Source of the DNA: Morganella morganii
GTDB lineage: Bacteria > Pseudomonadota > Gammaproteobacteria > Enterobacterales > Enterobacteriaceae
Direction: 5' to 3'
Length of the DNA: 64,000 bases
Assembly: GCF_003996855.1 (NCBI RefSeq)
Contig: NZ_NRQY01000001.1
Span: 1,030,881-1,094,880, forward strand
Positions 62,703 to 64,000 of the stretch are shown here, piece after piece. How positions within the stretch are numbered: the stretch's first letter is position 1; every line of letters begins with the position of its first letter. The notes under the pieces are model-generated. The model searched no databases and was not told the DNA's origin. It worked only from the letters and a program-made list of their open reading frames with translations. Made by a program: the position numbers and the translations under genes.

Positions 62703-62731
62703 TTGACGGGTTACGTCGCTTCCCCTATAGT
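62703..62731 (+). promoter_or_regulatory. promoter of the Ser tRNA gene
   Basis: A -35 TTGACG and a -10 TATAGT separated by 17 bases, followed by a GC-rich discriminator (AGCGCCCCG) typical of stringently controlled stable-RNA promoters. Confidence 0.85.
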
Positions 62732-62775
62732 AGCGCCCCGTTGCAGCGAGATATCAACGCAACGAACAGTACCCC

Positions 62776-62865
62776 GGTGAGGTGTCCGAGTGGCTGAAGG
62801 AGCACGCCTGGAAAGTGTGTATGCGCGAAAGTGCATCGAGGGTTCGAACCCCTCTCTCACCGCCA
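62776..62865 (+). tRNA. serX: tRNA-Ser (GGA)
   Basis: A 90-base class II serine tRNA with the encoded CCA end. The anticodon is GGA (in CTGGAAA). The long variable arm (ATGCGC GAAA GTGCAT) is present. It closely resembles E. coli serW/serX and lies beside ghrA as serX does there. A strong terminator follows. Confidence 0.95.
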
Positions 62866-62872
62866 CATTAAG

Positions 62873-62906
62873 AAAAAAGCCTGCTGAGCAATCAGCAGGC
62901 TTTTTT
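62873..62906 (+). terminator. terminator of the Ser tRNA gene
   Basis: The stem GCCTGCTGA / TCAGCAGGC with a GCAA loop, extended by A/T pairs and ended by Ts. Confidence 0.9.
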
Positions 62907-63133
62907 CGTTTCCGCCTTTTCTTTTTTTGTGCTGCAATCATGACCAGCGGCAGAATATCCTGTTTTATTACACCTTAACTTCTTCATATTTTTGATTTTA
63001 TTTTAATATCCGCTATTGTATACAACGTCATTTGATGTATCTCAGCTAAATCTCTCTCTGTTTTGCGTACACTAATGCGCTTTGGCGTCTCCCTATTTTT
63101 TTCATATGACTCAGAGGTGACAGTTGTCCGGAA

Positions 63134-64000
63134 ATGAAAATTTCAACATTTAAAGGATTATCTCTTTTTTCTGCATTAATTGACTCGTGCTGGAAACAGC
63201 CTTACTCCGTTTCCCGTCTGATAAAAGATACCATTGCGGGTATCACCGTCGGGATTATTGCTATCCCGCTGGCCATGGCTCTGGCTATCGGCAGTGGTGT
63301 GGCACCGCAATATGGCCTGTATACGGCTGCTATCGCCGGTATTGTGATTGCGGTGACCGGCGGCTCCCGTTTCAGTGTCTCCGGGCCGACCGCCGCGTTT
63401 GTGGTGATCCTCTACCCCGTTTCCCAGCAGTTCGGATTGGGCGGGTTACTGATAGCCACGCTGATGTCTGGGATTATCCTGCTGGCGATGGGTCTGGCGC
63501 GTTTCGGTAAACTCATTGAATATATTCCGATTTCTGTGGTGCTCGGCTTCACCTCGGGGATTGCGATCACTATCGCCACCATGCAGGTGAAAGACTTTTT
63601 CGGCCTGACCATGGCGTATGTGCCGGAAAACTATGTGGATAAGGTGATTGCCCTTGTCAAAGCTATGCCGACCATTAATCTCTCCGATACCCTGATTGGC
63701 GTGACCACCCTGCTGGTACTGATTTACTGGCCCAAGCTGAAACTGCGTCTGCCCGGCCACCTCCCCGCCGTGATTGCCGGGATGCTGGTGATGCTGGTGC
63801 TGTCACTGTTCGGTATGGAAGCGGCCACCATCGGCTCCCGCTTCAGTTATACCCTGGCGGACGGCACGCAGGGTGCGGGAATTCCGCCGATTCTGCCGCA
63901 ATTTATCCTGCCGTGGAATTTACCGACCTCGGACGGCAAAGAATTTGTGTTCAGCTGGGCCACGATTACGGCGCTGATGCCTGCCGCTTTTTCGATGGCA
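63134..64000 (+). CDS. dauA: SulP-family dicarboxylate transporter DauA (5' part)
   Basis: The first 289 residues of a SulP-type transporter, cut by the window edge. The N-terminus ([28 protein letters not shown]) and [20 protein letters not shown] are very close to E. coli DauA (YchM), an inner-membrane C4-dicarboxylate carrier active at acidic pH. The expected C-terminal STAS domain lies outside the window. The start ATG at 63134 is chosen because the N-terminal sequence matches the family; CCGGA precedes it. Confidence 0.93.
   Translation, partial: MKISTFKGLSLFSALIDSCWKQPYSVSRLIKDTIAGITVGIIAIPLAMALAIGSGVAPQYGLYTAAIAGIVIAVTGGSRFSVSGPTAAFVVILYPVSQQFGLGGLLIATLMSGIILLAMGLARFGKLIEYIPISVVLGFTSGIAITIATMQVKDFFGLTMAYVPENYVDKVIALVKAMPTINLSDTLIGVTTLLVLIYWPKLKLRLPGHLPAVIAGMLVMLVLSLFGMEAATIGSRFSYTLADGTQGAGIPPILPQFILPWNLPTSDGKEFVFSWATITALMPAAFSMA

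Overview
The window looks like a chromosomal segment of a gammaproteobacterium of the order Enterobacterales, most likely Morganella or a close relative. Three things point there: protein sequences and gene order close to Escherichia coli, a base composition near one half G+C, and a complete lsr cluster beside genes ordered as in the Proteus/Providencia/Morganella group. The genus is an inference; no rRNA or species-specific marker is present.

Layout. (1) 1-2.9 kb: an AT-rich island on the minus strand, hxsD-hxsB-hxsC, the maturation genes of a His-Xaa-Ser (Hxs) radical-SAM peptide system. hxsB carries an in-frame amber codon just after its iron-sulfur motif, and no hxsA precursor gene is visible. 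(2) 3.1-14.9 kb: a conserved block, ycgN-ycgM-lytic transglycosylase-ycgL, divergent minCDE, then rnd, fadD, yeaY, tsaB, yoaA and yoaB. (3) 15-23.9 kb: autoinducer-2 uptake and processing, lsrR-lsrK divergent from lsrACDBFG. (4) 24-27.5 kb: a secreted protein of unknown role, periplasmic methionine-sulfoxide repair (msrPQ) and a decapitated hprS kinase. (5) 27.5-38.2 kb: zwf, hexR, pykA, an AT-rich orphan lipoprotein, lpxM, mepM, and zinc uptake znuA/znuCB with a clear Zur box. (6) 38.2-50.5 kb: a glutamine amidotransferase, ruvB-ruvA-ruvC, yebC-nudB-aspS, yecN, cmoAB, cutC, yecM and argS. (7) 50.5-64 kb: dmsABC, murJ, rimJ, mdtH, yceB, a citrate transporter broken by an amber codon, ycdY, ghrA, a serine tRNA gene and the 5' part of dauA.

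How the genes fit together. LsrACDB import AI-2, LsrK phosphorylates it, LsrR senses the phosphate, and LsrG and LsrF degrade it. HexR probably controls zwf and itself through two palindromes between the genes. MsrPQ would repair periplasmic methionine sulfoxide, but the HprSR regulator that accompanies it in E. coli is reduced to a kinase fragment fused next to zwf. DmsABC supplies anaerobic sulfoxide respiration, and a TorD-family chaperone (YcdY) lies about 6 kb away.

Most unusual points. The Hxs island lacks a recognisable precursor. The two amber codons (hxsB and the citrate transporter) both read CTAGG, the sequence expected when a methylated CCAGG site deaminates. hprS was truncated by a deletion or rearrangement. 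The orphan lipoprotein frame continues for 46 codons past its stop. A long hairpin element lies between yoaB and lsrK.
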